This document shows positions 11,470 through 23,668 of a DNA stretch of 64,000 nt, in pieces. Under the pieces are notes generated by a model, which had not been told where the DNA came from, searched no databases, and saw only the letters and a list, made by a program, of their open reading frames with translations. Each line of letters begins with the position of its first letter. Positions within the stretch are counted from its first letter, which is position 1. A program made the translations under genes and the position numbers. Source of the stretch: Cinnamomum chago (lineage: Eukaryota > Streptophyta > Magnoliopsida > Laurales > Lauraceae); NCBI GenBank assembly GCA_038049695.1, contig CP142457.1, forward strand, positions 22,086,501 through 22,150,500, in the 5' to 3' direction.

Positions 11470-14437
11470 CAAACTCACTCACCACTGAAAATACACACTT
11501 AGTCTTCAGCTCCCCCTCAGCTGGACAAGGCTTGAAATCTTCTTGGATGCTCCTTCTCTTAGCTTGAGCTCTTTTCTTCATTCTTCATGATGCTTGGTGC
11601 TTGATCATTCTTCAATCTTTCTTTCTTTATGGCCAAGCATCTTCTTTAGCTCCAAGCTTTCTTTCTTCTATTAGCTCTCCCCCTTTGACCATGCCTCTTT
11701 CTCCCTTTGGCAAGGTATGCATTCTCTCCCTTTGTAGAAGATCATACACAACTCTCCCCTTTGGAAGCTTGGACATTCTCTTTACCCTTTTGAGAACTTG
11801 CATAATTTCTCCCCCTTTGCCATTAAATTGCAAAGGTACCTACACACATGAAACAAGGAAAATACCATTAGTAGCACCTGTTAACAAATGAAATCGAAAA
11901 TGAAGTACATAACAGGCTATCATGTGAGGTAGTAGTCTCTAAGGGCTCAAAGGCAATCCAAGGGTCAATTTGATCAAAACTAATACTTCCTATGAAGGTT
12001 TACACTCCCCCTCAATCCATTATCTCCTTTTGTCAAACTTTTGACAAAGATTTAACTATTAGGTACAAGAAGAAGATGGTTTAACCAAGTGAGGGTCAAC
12101 TTCAAAGAAAGGATTAGATTCATTTAACTATCAAGCTCATATGATCAAATTGCCAAAAGAAAGCAAGGTCTATGGGAAAAGCCATCATGGATATCAATTG
12201 GAAAGACAAAGAATACCAATTGAGATTTAGGATATGACTATTTAAATCAATCACTCTAAAATGGATTTAAAAATATACCTATTAGGAAAAATCCAAATTA
12301 GAGCTATCCATGATATGGGGTTTACTCAAACATAGCATCAATCAATATTACTTATGAAAATCATATGCTATGTAAGATTTTGAAAATCATTTCATTCAAT
12401 CAATAAATATGACTTATTAAGGTGCATGAAAGAGTGAAATGAAATTCAAACATGAAGCCAACCTCAACTAATAACCAACCAATATTATGAACACATAAAC
12501 ATGGTGGTCATGAGATATACCTATATGAGCAAAGAGAGGTGGCAACAAGAGCATAATGATGCTAATGGTGTGTGACATGGAACAACCATATTACTTATCA
12601 AGTTCAATCCAATGCACACAAGATTTATCACATTCACAAGAAATCAAATCAATCAAACATTATACCAATTGAAACTAATTGAATTTGATAACATGATAAA
12701 GAGCAAGAATGTGACAAAAATCCATCAAGCATCATAAATGCATATTCATCACTAATAAAGATATAACTATAGAGCATAGTGATGAACAAGGTAAATTGCA
12801 ATGCACAAGGATATGACTTTGAAATGCATGCAATTTATAAAGTGACTAAATCATATGAATTCAACATCTAAGTTATCCATCAAACACATAGAATTATGAG
12901 GAATGGATTTCAAAGAGTTTCATATGATCAAGATCACTACTATGAAGTTGAAACATGTATAAAGAATGAAATCACTTTGAAAATATACATGAATCAACAT
13001 CATAACCATCCATAAAAGAATATGACTAAGAAGCATAGAGGATGGATTTGAGTTCTAGTATGGTTTCAACAAATATAATAAATACCACAACCATACTTAG
13101 AACAATTTGACATTTGCATAGAGAGGATCAATCAACACTCAAGATCTAACTCATACCAATCATCAAAAAGAATATAACTATTTAAGCACAAGAAGGTATG
13201 AAGTTAAAGGTATCAATCTATCATGTAACATCTCCACTCTTAGCAAATGTACTAAGCTTACAATGCAATGGACAATGGATATGAGGTCTATACCAAATGA
13301 ACTTAGCACATAAAATCACATATGTACTTAAAAAGCTCAAATACAAGATTTTACTATAAAGCACATAAACACTCATCAATTTGCATTAATGAAAACATAT
13401 ACCAAGATAGGCACAAACATGCAAATCAATGAAACCATATCCAACCATGCAATGTAAGACAACAAAAACAATTTGCATAAAGAATGTCACTAAATGAGCA
13501 AAGATGCAAATTGTTTGTAAAAATTATTTCCTTTCAAATGATACAATCATAATTAGGCACAAGGAAATAAATTCAAGGAAAATGCTTCGATAAATATAAC
13601 TAATAAAGCTTAGAACATTTTCCAAAGTTTTTCAAATCACTTCAATGTATGAAATTCCAACAAAGAATCATTTATAGAATTAAGAGCAAGTGATTTTGAA
13701 AAACAAGAAGTGTACTATTGTAAAGTTTTCAAATTGTAAAAACAATAGACACTTACACATTTTCCATACCAAGAGATATAACTTGAAAATCAATGGAAAA
13801 CTAAAATTTCTTCAAATCATTTGATTTACAAAAAGGATCTAACTATGACAATCATCAAATGATTTTCCAACATCAATTGATCATGAAAAACTAGCTATGA
13901 AAGCATTTGTAATCACAATCAATTGATCATGAATAGATATGCACTACAAGAGATATAACTATATGATCAAAATGCAAATCTATCATGAAAAGGTTGCAAT
14001 CAAAGGATTTTGAAAACCATGAGATATAACTATAAAAGTTCATGAAGACAAAATCAAATGATCACAAAGAAACATTGCATTTTAAAAGATGTGACTATAA
14101 AGCAACAAAATGCAAATGTACAAAGACCAACAAATAGATATAACTAAAAAGAGTAGGTTGGTCTAGGGGTATCAAGGCCTAAGGTTACTCAAATAGTCTA
14201 CCTTTGAAAATTCACCTAAGGTCTTGAAAATGTGTCCTTGAGAGATCACTTTGAGGACTCACCAACTCTAGAAGATATAACTTGAAAAAGACTAAGAGTG
14301 GTGCAATGAGGCTAGGGAAATATCATTTTCAATCATAGTGGAAATCTTTAAAAAGATATGCAATAAAACACAACACTAGGGTTCAAATCTAGCAAGGATC
14401 AACTCCGGGTTGTTAAGCCCTAAAATGGAGTAACCCT

Positions 14438-14448
14438 CTCTGATACCA
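14438..14448 (-). other. Primer binding site (tRNA-Met type)
   Basis: Plus-strand CTCTGATACCA reads TGGTATCAGAG on the minus strand, complementary to the 3' end of initiator tRNA-Met as used by many plant LTR elements. It sits two bases from the LTR end CTTACA. It primes minus-strand DNA synthesis. An identical copy is at 9084-9094. Confidence 0.85.
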
Positions 14449-14626
14449 CTTGTAAGTCCATGGGGATCCGAACCCTAGAGGGGGGGTGAATAGGGTGAGC
14501 TTCTTTTATGACCAATTTTAACAATTTTAACTTCTTTAAAACAAACTAGTCACAAGTGATGATTATCAAACAAAATGCGGAAGCTTAAAGAAAACAATCA
14601 CCACAAAGCAAGCACCATCACACAAG

Positions 14627-14634
14627 TATTTATA
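14627..14634 (-). promoter_or_regulatory. Alternative, proximal TATA box of the 5' LTR
   Basis: Plus-strand TATTTATA reads TATAAATA on the minus strand (context ACTATAAATAC), about 180 bp before the LTR end. This position gives a short R-U5, more usual than the roughly 1.6 kb implied by the TATA box at 16106-16113. The matching copy is at 9273-9280. Sequence alone does not show which box is used. Confidence 0.45.
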
Positions 14635-15341
14635 GTGGTTCGGCCTCAATGCCTACATCCACTACCGGCTTGTGATCCAACACCCCACCGGATTTCCACT
14701 ATTTATGCTTTTCAATAGGCTAAGCAATAACCTTTACAATATGCTTTCCAAGGCTAAGCAATAACCTTACAATGATGTTTTTCAAGGCTTAACATCAACC
14801 TATACACTATGCTTTTAAAGGCTAAGCAATAACCTCTTCAACCACAAGGTTGGTTATCTCTCTAATTTAGTGTCTTTAATACACTCGATGGAGATTCTAT
14901 TAAGCTCATTACAATGCCTCTTAAATAGGCGGATATGGAAGTGAAATACAAATACACACTCACACTATGAATGCAAAGTTGAAAACAAATGAAGTGTGTG
15001 TGTGTGGTCCTCAATCATTTTGAAAATGAAAGTTCATAAATGTATGCCTAAGGCTTTTGAAAGTTTAAGCTCATAAAACATTTATGATTGAGGATGTGAT
15101 GCAATCACATGTTAAAAGTAACAACTTGTTAATGATATCAAAGTTACACAAGTTGTATGAAATGGATTAGCTCTAAACATGTGATGCATAGGGATGTCAA
15201 TCAAATCATCAATGTAGCTCAAAATATAAAAATAGATTTGATTGAAAAGAGGGGACAAATCATATGTAATTATAAAGACAACTTGAAAATGATTTACCAA
15301 TCAAAGTAAGGCAAGTTGTGAAGCATTAAAACAATAATACA

Positions 15342-15937
15342 CATATGATTTGTAATGATGTTGGATCCAAAACATAAGATACATTTGAGAGAGATTTTCT
15401 TATGATGGAAAAACAACAACCAATGATTCAACAAAGTATATGAATCATGTTACATATTTCATTAACATGATCTACTTAGATTTACCAAAGATAAAGTACT
15501 ACTTTGATGAATCAATGGTGATGTATCCAAAACAATAGATCTATTCAAAATATAACACATGCTAAGGATACAACACATCATAGGTTAACATGTTACTAAG
15601 ATTTACCAATGATAAAACAAAACATGAAAACATATGATTTGTAAAGAAGTTGAATCCAAAACATAAATTAGTTTTGAAAGAGATGTTCTTATGATGGAAA
15701 ACAACAACCAATGATTCAACCAAGTATATGGATCATGTTACATATGATTTACCAAGTTTCTTTCATTAACATGATCTACTTTGATTTACCAATTCAAGTA
15801 CTACTTGGATTGAATCATATGATGTTGTATCCAAAACAATAAATCAACTCAAAACATAAAATATGTTAAGGACACAACACAAACATAGTTTAACATGCTA
15901 GAAATGATTTACCAAAAATAAAACAAAAGCATGCAAA
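15342..15937. repeat. Imperfect tandem duplication, 5' LTR copy
   Basis: Counterpart of 9988-10583 at offset 5354, with halves starting at 15342 and 15631. Confidence 0.75.
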
Positions 15938-16105
15938 CATATGATTAAGAAAGGAAGAGCCTACTTGGTGGTTTAACTTCATTAATCCAAGCTTTAGCTT
16001 TCCTAATCTTCCCCTTCATCCCTTGGTTCTTTTCCCTTTTGATATGCCTCAATACCTCTCAAGGAGGGGCTAAAAATTCCCAACTTTTGGTAAGGGAAAG
16101 AACTC

Positions 16106-16278
16106 ATTTTATAGCCAAAAAGTGCCCAACGGCTAGTTCTCGGTCGACCGACAAGGAGGTCTCGGTCGACCGGGAAGGCACAACGGTCAGATTTCTGACC
16201 GTTGGAGGTTTCAGTTCAAAACTGCAGAAATTACCTCCAGTTGTCTCGGTCGACCGAGACCTGCCTCTCGGTCGACCG
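16106..16278 (-). promoter_or_regulatory. Same LTR regulatory cluster, 5' LTR copy
   Basis: Copy in the 5' LTR, the one that would drive transcription. Palindromes start at 16139, 16161, 16245 and 16267. Hairpin arms are at 16182-16190 and 16195-16203. MSA-like sites are at 16125-16134 and 16197-16206, and the TATA box is at 16106-16113. It appears identical to the copy in the other LTR. Confidence 0.55.
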
Positions 16279-18483
16279 GCGACACTGCCGGGACTCCCCC
16301 CTTTTTGCAAAAAATGCAACTTTTGCATATATGAAGGTTTTGCTTGGGGGACCTTTTTGCCTACTAAATCAAGCTTGGAAAACATGTTTTAAAGATTCTA
16401 ATGGTTTTTAAAACATGACATAAAAAGCCTAAAAAGTTTCAAAACTTTTAAAACAAAGGCTTGCTTGATTTCTTGAAAACTCTTTTCAAATGAAATTGCA
16501 TACACAAATGATTCTTTTTGCGATGAATGTATGCAAAACTCAAACCTAAAATCACAAGATGATTTTCCAAATATAATGCACAATGAAATAGGTTTTCAAA
16601 AGAGTTTTGGGTTCTAAAACCAATGCATCCAAGTTTAGAACCAAAACATGCATATAACACAAACTTTTCCAAATCTAAAAACCAATGCATGTATAAAACT
16701 AGATTTCAAGTTTATTTAAAAACCAATGCAAGTGTGTAAATCACATGATGCTAGAATGATAATGCATCCATCAAATTGCAATCTATAAAAACCCTAACAG
16801 AGACAAGAGAAGGACACCCGAAACCCCTTATAGAGTGAAACGTGATCCTGGAATTTTCTAGAGGGAGACTTTGGACCAAGAATCGCATTAAAACACAGTG
16901 TAGAGTCAACCATATTCTCGAGCCGCATAGATTGTGTTTTCGTACTAAAGGACCGTACGACCCGCACGAAGTTCGGGTTTTCGCCTTTACAAACACTGAA
17001 CTCCCCGAATGTGTTTTCCTTACCCAAGATTCGCCCGAAACCCGTTTTAAACCGAAAAGTAGCTCGAAATATCTTAAAGAGCGCATCTCAACCCAGAATC
17101 CCTTCAAATGGATTTGGAGCCGTAAGAAAAGACAGAGACACCCGAAACCCCATTTAGAGTAAAACGCAATCCCGGATTTTTCCAAAGGGAGTCTTTGGAC
17201 CAAGAGTCGCATGAAACACAGTGTTGACTCAACAACTTTCTAGAGCCGCACAGATTATGTTTTCGTTCAAAAGTACCGTACGACCCTCGCATGAAGTTCC
17301 GGTTTTCGCCCTAGCGAACACTGAACTCCCCGAAAGTGATTTCCACACTCCAGATTCACCCGAAACCCGTAGTAAACCGAAGAGTAGCTCGGAATATCCT
17401 AAAAATCGCATCTCATCCCAAAATCCCTTAATATGGATTTAGAGGCGTACGATAAGACAAGGACACCCGAAACCCTTTTTATTTTAAAACTTGATCCCGG
17501 ATATTTCTAGATGTTGCCTTTTTACACAGAGTCGCAAGAAACACAGTGTGGAGTCAACAATTTCCTAGAGCCGCAAAGATTCTGCTTTAGTACAAAAGTA
17601 TCGTACGTCCCGCGCGAAGTTCGGGTTTTCTCCTTTTCCAACCAGAGAACTCCCCGAAAGTGTTTACCATACCCAAGGTTCGCCCGAAACCCGTTTTAAA
17701 CCGAAAAGTAGCTCCAAATATCTTAAAAGGTGCATCTCAACCTAGAATACCTTCAAATGGATTTCGAGGCGTGAGACAAGAGAAGGACACCCGAAACCCC
17801 TTATAGAGTGAAACGTGATTCTGGAATTTTCTAGAGGGAGACTTTGGACCAAGAATCGCATTAAAACACAGTGTAGAGTCAACCATATTCTCGAGCCGCA
17901 TAGATTGTGTTTTCGTACTAAAGGACCGTACGACCCGCACGAAGTTCGGGTGTTCGCCTTTACAAACACTGAACTCCCCGAATGTGTTTTCCTTACCCAA
18001 GATTCGCCCGAAACCCGTTTTAAACCGAAAAGTAGCTCGAAAGATCTTAAAGAGCGCATCTCAACCCAGAATCCCTACAAATGGATTTGGAGCCGTAAGG
18101 AAAGACAGAGACACCCGAAACCCCATTTAGAGTAAAACGCAATCCCGGATTTTTCCAAAGGGAGTCTTTGGACCAAGAGTCGCATGAAACACAGTGTTGA
18201 CAAAACAACTTTCTAGAGTCGCACAGATTATATTTTCGTTCAAAAGTACCGTACGACCCTCGCATGAAGTTCCGGTTTTCGCCCTAGCAAACACTGAACT
18301 CCCCGAAAGTGATTTCCACACTCAAGAATTACCCGAAACCCGTAGTAAACCGAAGAGTAGCTCGGAATATTCTAAAAATCGCATCTCATCCCAAAATCCC
18401 TTAATATGAATTTAGAGGCGTACGATAAGACAAGGACACCCGAAACCCTTTTTATTTTAAAACTTGATCCCGGATATTTCTAG

Positions 18484-19131
18484 ATGTTGCCTTTTTACAA
18501 AGAGTCGCAAGAAACACAGTGTGGAGTCAACAATTTCCTAGAGCCGAAAAGATTATGCTTTAGTACAAAAGTATCGTACGTCTCGCGCGAAGTTCGGGTT
18601 TTCTCCTTTACGACCAGAGAACTCCCCGAAAGTGTTTACCATACCCAACGTTCGCCCGAAACCCGTTTTAAACCGAAAAGTACCTCGAAATATCTTAAAG
18701 AGCTCATCTCAACCCAGAATCCCTTCAAATGGATTTGGAGCCGTAAGGAAAGACAGAGACACCCGAAACCCCATTTAGAGTAAAACGCAATCCCGGAGTT
18801 TTCCAAAGGGAGTCTTTGGACCAAGAGTCGCATGAAACACAGTGTTGAGTAAACAACTTTCTAGAGCCGCACAGATTATGTTTTCGTTCAAAAGTACCGT
18901 AATACCCTCGCACGAAGTTCCGGTTTTCGCCCTAGCAAACACAGAACTCCCCGAAAGTGATTTCCACACTCAAGATTCACCCGAAACCCGTAGTAAACCG
19001 AAGAGTAGCTCGGAATATCCTAAAAATCGCATCTCATCCCAAAATTCCTTAATATGGATTTAGAGGCGGACGATAAGACAAGGACACCCGAAACCCTTTT
19101 TAGTTTAAAACTTGATCCCGGATATTTCTAG
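18484..19131. repeat. 648-bp dimer with A/B hybrid monomer
   Basis: The first monomer is A-type up to CCAACGTTCGCCCG and B-type from ATCTTAAAGAGCTC onward. The switch lies inside a block common to A and B (about 18652-18690). A normal C follows. The simplest origin is a crossover between misaligned A and B that removed one monomer. Related copies are at 23021-23668 and 29502-30149. Confidence 0.85.
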
Positions 19132-22100
19132 ATGTTGCCTTTATACACAGAGTCGCAAGAAACACAGTGTGGAGTCAACAATTTCCTAGAGCCGCAAAGA
19201 TACTGCTTTAGTACAAAAGTATCGTACGTCCCGCGCGAAGTTCGGGTTTTCTCCTTTACAACCAGAGAACTCCCCGAAAGTGTTTACCATACCCAAGGTT
19301 CGCCCGAAACCCGTTTTAAACCGAAAAGTAGCTCGAAATATCCTAAAAGGTGCATCTCAACCCAGAATACCTTAAAATGGATTTCGAGGCGTGAGACAAG
19401 AGAAGGACACCCGAAACCCCTTCTATAGTAAAACGTGATCCTGGAATTTTCTAGAGGGAGTCTTTGGACCAAGAGTCGCATTAAAACACAGTGTAGAGTC
19501 AACATATTCTCGAGCCACATAGATTGTGTTTTTATACTAAAGGGCCGTACGACCCGCACGAAGTACGAGTTTTCGCCTTTACAAACACTGAACTCCCCGA
19601 ATGTGTTTTCCTTACCCAAGATTCGCCCGAAACCCGTTTTAAACCGAAAAGTAGCTCGAAATATCATAAAGAGCGCATCTCAACCCAGAATCCCTTCAAA
19701 TGGATTTGGAGCCGTAAGGAAACACAGAGACCCCCGAAACCCAATTTAGAGTAAAACGCAATCCCGGATTTTTCCAAAGGGAGTCTTTGGACCAAGAGTC
19801 GCATGAAACACAGTGTTGACTCAACAACTTTCTAGAGCCGCACAGATTATGTTTTCGTTCAAAAGTACCGTACGACCCTCGCATGAAGTTCCGGTTTTCG
19901 CCCTAGCAAACACTGAACTCCCCGAAAGTGATTTCCACACCCAAGATTCACCCAAAACCCGTAGTAAACCGAAGAGTAGCTCGGAATATCCTAAAAATCG
20001 CATCTCATCCCAAAATCCCTTCGTATGGATTTAGAGGCGTACGATAAGACAAGGACACCCGAAACCCTTTTTAGTTTAAAACTTGATCCCGGATATTTCT
20101 AGATGTTGCCTTTGTACACAGAGTCGCAAGAAACACAGTGTGGAGTGAATAATTTCCTAGAGCCGCAAAGATTCTGCTTTTGTACAAAAGTATCGTACGT
20201 CCCGCGCGAAGTTCGGGTTTTCTCCTTTACAACCAGAGAACTCCCCGAAAGTGTTTACCATACCCAAGGTTCGCCCGAAACACGTTTTAAACCGAAAAGT
20301 ATCTCGAAATATCCTAAAAGGTGCATCTCAACCCAGAATACCTTCAAATGGATTTCGAGGCGTGAGACAAGAGAAGGACACCCGAAACCCCTTCTATAGT
20401 AAAACGTGATCCTGGAATTTTCTAGAGGGAGTCTTTAGACCAAGAGTCGCATTAAAACACAGTGTAGAGTCAGCCATATTCTCGAGCCGCATAGATTGTG
20501 TTTTCGTACTAAAGGACCGTACGACCCGCACGAAGTTCGGGTTTTCGCCTTTACAAACACTGAACTCCCCGAATGTGTTTTCCTTACCCAAGATTCGCCC
20601 GAAACCCGTTTTAAACCGAAAAGTAGCTCGAAATATCTTAAAGAGCGCATCTCAACCCAGAATCCCTACAAATGGATTTGGAGCCGTAAGGAAAGACAGA
20701 GACACCCGAAACCCCATTTAGAGTAAAACGCAATCCCGGATTTTTCCAAAGGGAGTCTTTGGACCAAGAGTCGCATGAAACACAGTGTTGACTCAACAAC
20801 TTTCTAGAGCCGCACAGATTATGTTTTCGTTCAAAAGTACCGTACGACCCTCGCATGAAGTTCCGGTTTTCGCCCTAGCGAACACTGAACTCCCCGAAAG
20901 TGATTTCCACACTCAAGATTCACCCGAAACCCGTAGTAAACCGAAGAGTAGCTCGGAATATCCTAAAAATCGCATCTCATCCCAAAATCCCTTAATATGG
21001 ATTTAGAGGCGTACGATAAGACAAGGACACCCGAAACCCTTTTTATTTTAAAACTTGATCCCGGATATTTCTAGATGTTGCCTTTTTACACAGAGTCGCA
21101 AGAAACACAGTGTGGAGTCAACAATTTCCTAGAGCCGCAAAGATTCTGCTTTAGTACAAAAGTATCGTACGTCCCGCGCGAAGTTCGGGTTTTCTCCTTT
21201 TACAACCAGAGAACTCCCCGAAAGTGTTTACCATACCCAAGGTTCGCCCGAAACCCGTTTTAAACCGAAAAGTAGCTCGAAATATCTTAAAAGGTGCATC
21301 TCAACCTAGAATACCTTCAAATGGATTTCGAGGAGTGAGACAAGAGAAGGACACCCGAAACCCCTTATAGAGTGAAACGTGATCCTGGAATTTTCTAGAG
21401 GGAGACTTTGGACCAAGAATCGCATTAAAACACAGTGTAGAGTCAACCATATTCTCGAGCCGCATAGATTGTGTTTTCGTACTAAAGGACCGTACGACCC
21501 GCACGAAGTTCGGGTTTTCGCCTTTACAAACACTGAACTCCCCGAATGTGTTTTCCTTACCCAAGATTCGCCCGAAACCCGTTTTAAACCGAAAAGTAGC
21601 TCGAAATATCTTAAAGAGCGCATCTCAACCCAGAATCCCTTCAAATGGATTTGGAGCCGTAAGAAAAGACAGAGACACCCGAAACCCCATTTAGAGTAAA
21701 ACGCAATCCCGGATTTTTCCAAAGGGAGTCTTTGGACCAAGAGTCGCATGAAACACAGTGTTGACTCAACAACTTTCTAGAGCCGCACAGATTATGTTTT
21801 CGTTCAAAAGTACCGTACGACCCTCGCATGAAGTTCCGGTTTTCGCCCTAGCGAACACTGAACTCCCCGAAAGTGATTTCCACACTCCAGATTCACCCGA
21901 AACCCGTAGTAAACCGAAGAGTAGCTCGGAATATCCTAAAAATCGCATCTCATCCCAAAATCCCTTAATATGGATTTAGAGGCGTACGATAAGACAAGGA
22001 CACCCGAAACCCTTTTTATTTTAAAACTTGATCCCGGATATTTCTAGATGTTGCCTTTTTACACAGAGTCGCAAGAAACACAGTGTGGAGTCAACAATTT

Positions 22101-23020
22101 CCTAGAGCCGCAAAGATTCTGCTTTAGTACAAAAGTATCGTACGTCCCGCGCGAAGTTCGGGTTTTCTCCTTTTACAACCAGAGAACTCCCCGAAAGTGT
22201 TTACCATACCCAAGGTTCGCCCGAAACCCGTTTTAAACCGAAAAGTAGCTCGAAATATCTTAAAAGGTGCATCTCAAACTAGAATACCTTCAAATGGATT
22301 TCGAGGCGTGAGACAAGAGAAGGACACCCGAAACCCCTTATAGAGTGAAACGTGATCCTGGAATTTTCTAGAGGGAGACTTTGGACCAAGAATCGCATTA
22401 AAACACAGTGTAGAGTCAACCATATTCTCGAGCCGCATAGATTGTGTTTTCGTACTAAAGGACCGTACGACCCGCACGAAGTTCGGGTTTTCGCCTTTAC
22501 AAACACTGAACTCCCCGAATGTGTTTTCCTTACCCAAGATTCGCCCGAAACCCGTTTTAAACCGAAAAGTAGCTCGAAAGATCTTAAAGAGCGCATCTCA
22601 ACCCAGAATCCCAACAAATGGATTTGGAGCCGTAAGGAAAGACAGAGACACCCGAAACCCCATTTAGAGTAAAACGCAATCCCGGATTTTTCCAAAGGGA
22701 GTCTTTGGACCAAGAGTCGCATGAAACACAGTGTTGACTCAACAACTTTCTAGAGTCGCACAGATTATATTTTCGTTCAAAAGTACCGTACGACCCTCGC
22801 ATGAAGTTCCGGTTTTCGCCCTAGCAAACACTGAACTCCCCGAAAGTGATTTCCACACTCAAGATTCACCCGAAACCCGTAGTAAACCGAAGAGTAGCTC
22901 GGAATATTCTAAAAATCGCATCTCATCCCAAAATCCCTTAATATGAATTTAGAGGCGTACGATAAGACAAGGACACCCGAAACCCTTTTTATTTTAAAAC
23001 TTGATCCCGGATATTTCTAG
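18484..23020. repeat. Super-repeat unit, 14 monomers (4537 bp), array II
   Basis: Unit made of one A/B-hybrid dimer plus four trimers, lasting until the next dimer at 23021. Variants recurring in order with the next unit include the TTTTTACAAAGAGTCG start of the dimer, GTGAATAATTTCC with TTTTGTACAAAAG in a following trimer (20103, 24641), and the extra T in CTCCTTTTACAACC (21075, 22048, 28529). Phase is set on the A-monomer ATG, so the boundaries are arbitrary within the cycle. Confidence 0.75.
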
Positions 23021-23668
23021 ATGTTGCCTTTTTACAAAGAGTCGAAAGAAACACAGTGTGGAGTCAACAATTTCCTAGAGCCGAAAAGATTATGCTTTAG
23101 TACAAAAGTATCGTACGTCTCGCGCGAAGTTCTGGTTTTCTCCTTTACGACCAGAGAACTCCCCGAAAGTGTTTACCATACCCAACGTTCGCCCGAAACC
23201 CGTTTTAAACCGAAAAGTACCTCGAAATATCTTAAAGAGCTCATCTCAACCCAGAATCCCTTCAAATGGATTTGGAGCCGTAAGGAAAGACAGAGACACC
23301 CGAAACCCCATTTAGAGTAAAACGCAATCCCGGAGTTTTCCAAAGGGAGTCTTTGGACCAAGAGTCGCATGAAACACAGTGTTGAGTAAACAACTTTCTA
23401 GAGCCGCACAGATTATGTTTTCCTTCAAAAGTACCGTGATACCCTCGCACGAAGTTCCGATTTTCGCCCTAGCAAACACAGAACTCCCCGAAAGTGATTT
23501 CCACACTCAAGATTCACCCGAAACCCGTAGTAAACCGAAGAGTAGCTCGGAATATCCTAAAAATCGCATCTCATCCCAAAATTCCTTAATATGGATTTAG
23601 AGGCGGACGATAAGAAAAGGACACCAGAAACCCTTTTTAGTTTAAAACTTGATCCCGGATATTTCTAG
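23021..23668. repeat. 648-bp dimer with A/B hybrid monomer (second copy)
   Basis: Same hybrid junction and shared private variants as the 18484 dimer, including GAGCTCATCTC and the C-monomer start GTTGAGTAAACAAC. It is therefore a copy of that recombinant and not a new event. Confidence 0.85.

Larger units (their letters stand above)
11446..14450 (-). other. Non-coding internal region of the minus-strand element (3005 bp)
   Basis: Lies between the polypurine tract and the primer binding site. I see no zinc knuckle, protease, integrase, reverse transcriptase or RNase H motif in either strand. The longest frames, near 11601-11891, come from purine-rich sequence with an 11-base motif, CTCCCCCTTTG on the plus strand, at 11448, 11677 and 11809. 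The rest, from about 12000 on, is A/T-rich and peppered with variants of GATATAACTAT. In length and content it resembles a LARD-type spacer, with only the cis signals for replication kept. Confidence 0.75.
8551..16799 (-). mobile_element. Truncated tandem non-coding LTR retroelement (LTR-INT-LTR-partial INT)
   Basis: A 2895-bp direct repeat (8551-11445 and 13905-16799, offset 5354) resolves on the minus strand into an LTR (16799 to 14451), an internal region (14450 to 11446), a second LTR (11445 to 9097) and the first 546 bp of another internal region (9096 to 8551) cut off by satellite. Support: each LTR is bounded by TG and CA. A primer binding site reading TGGTATCAGAG on the minus strand sits two bases outside each LTR at 9094 and 14448. 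A polypurine tract reading GCAAAGGGGGAGAT abuts the LTR start at 11446. No gag or pol coding survives, so it is a LARD-like, non-autonomous element. The PBS, tract and LTR ends suggest a Copia relative, possibly SIRE-like, but with no protein the superfamily is an inference. Confidence 0.85.
14451..16799 (-). repeat. 5' LTR of the minus-strand element (2349 bp)
   Basis: On the minus strand it starts TGTTAGGGTTTTTATAG at 16799 and ends CTTACA at 14451, followed by AG and the primer binding site. Its outer end at 16799 is exactly the LTR terminus inferred from the other copy, so this end looks like a genuine integration end. One base difference from the 9097-11445 copy was noticed (TTTTTGCGATG near 16520 versus TTTTTGTGATG). 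Open frames of 60-117 codons inside it have no recognisable protein features and appear identically in both LTRs. Confidence 0.85.

Noticed and set aside
11601-11891. Possible small gene near the polypurine tract
   Set aside because: The frame comes from repeated CTCCCCCTTTG-like sequence; its composition follows the purine/pyrimidine bias.
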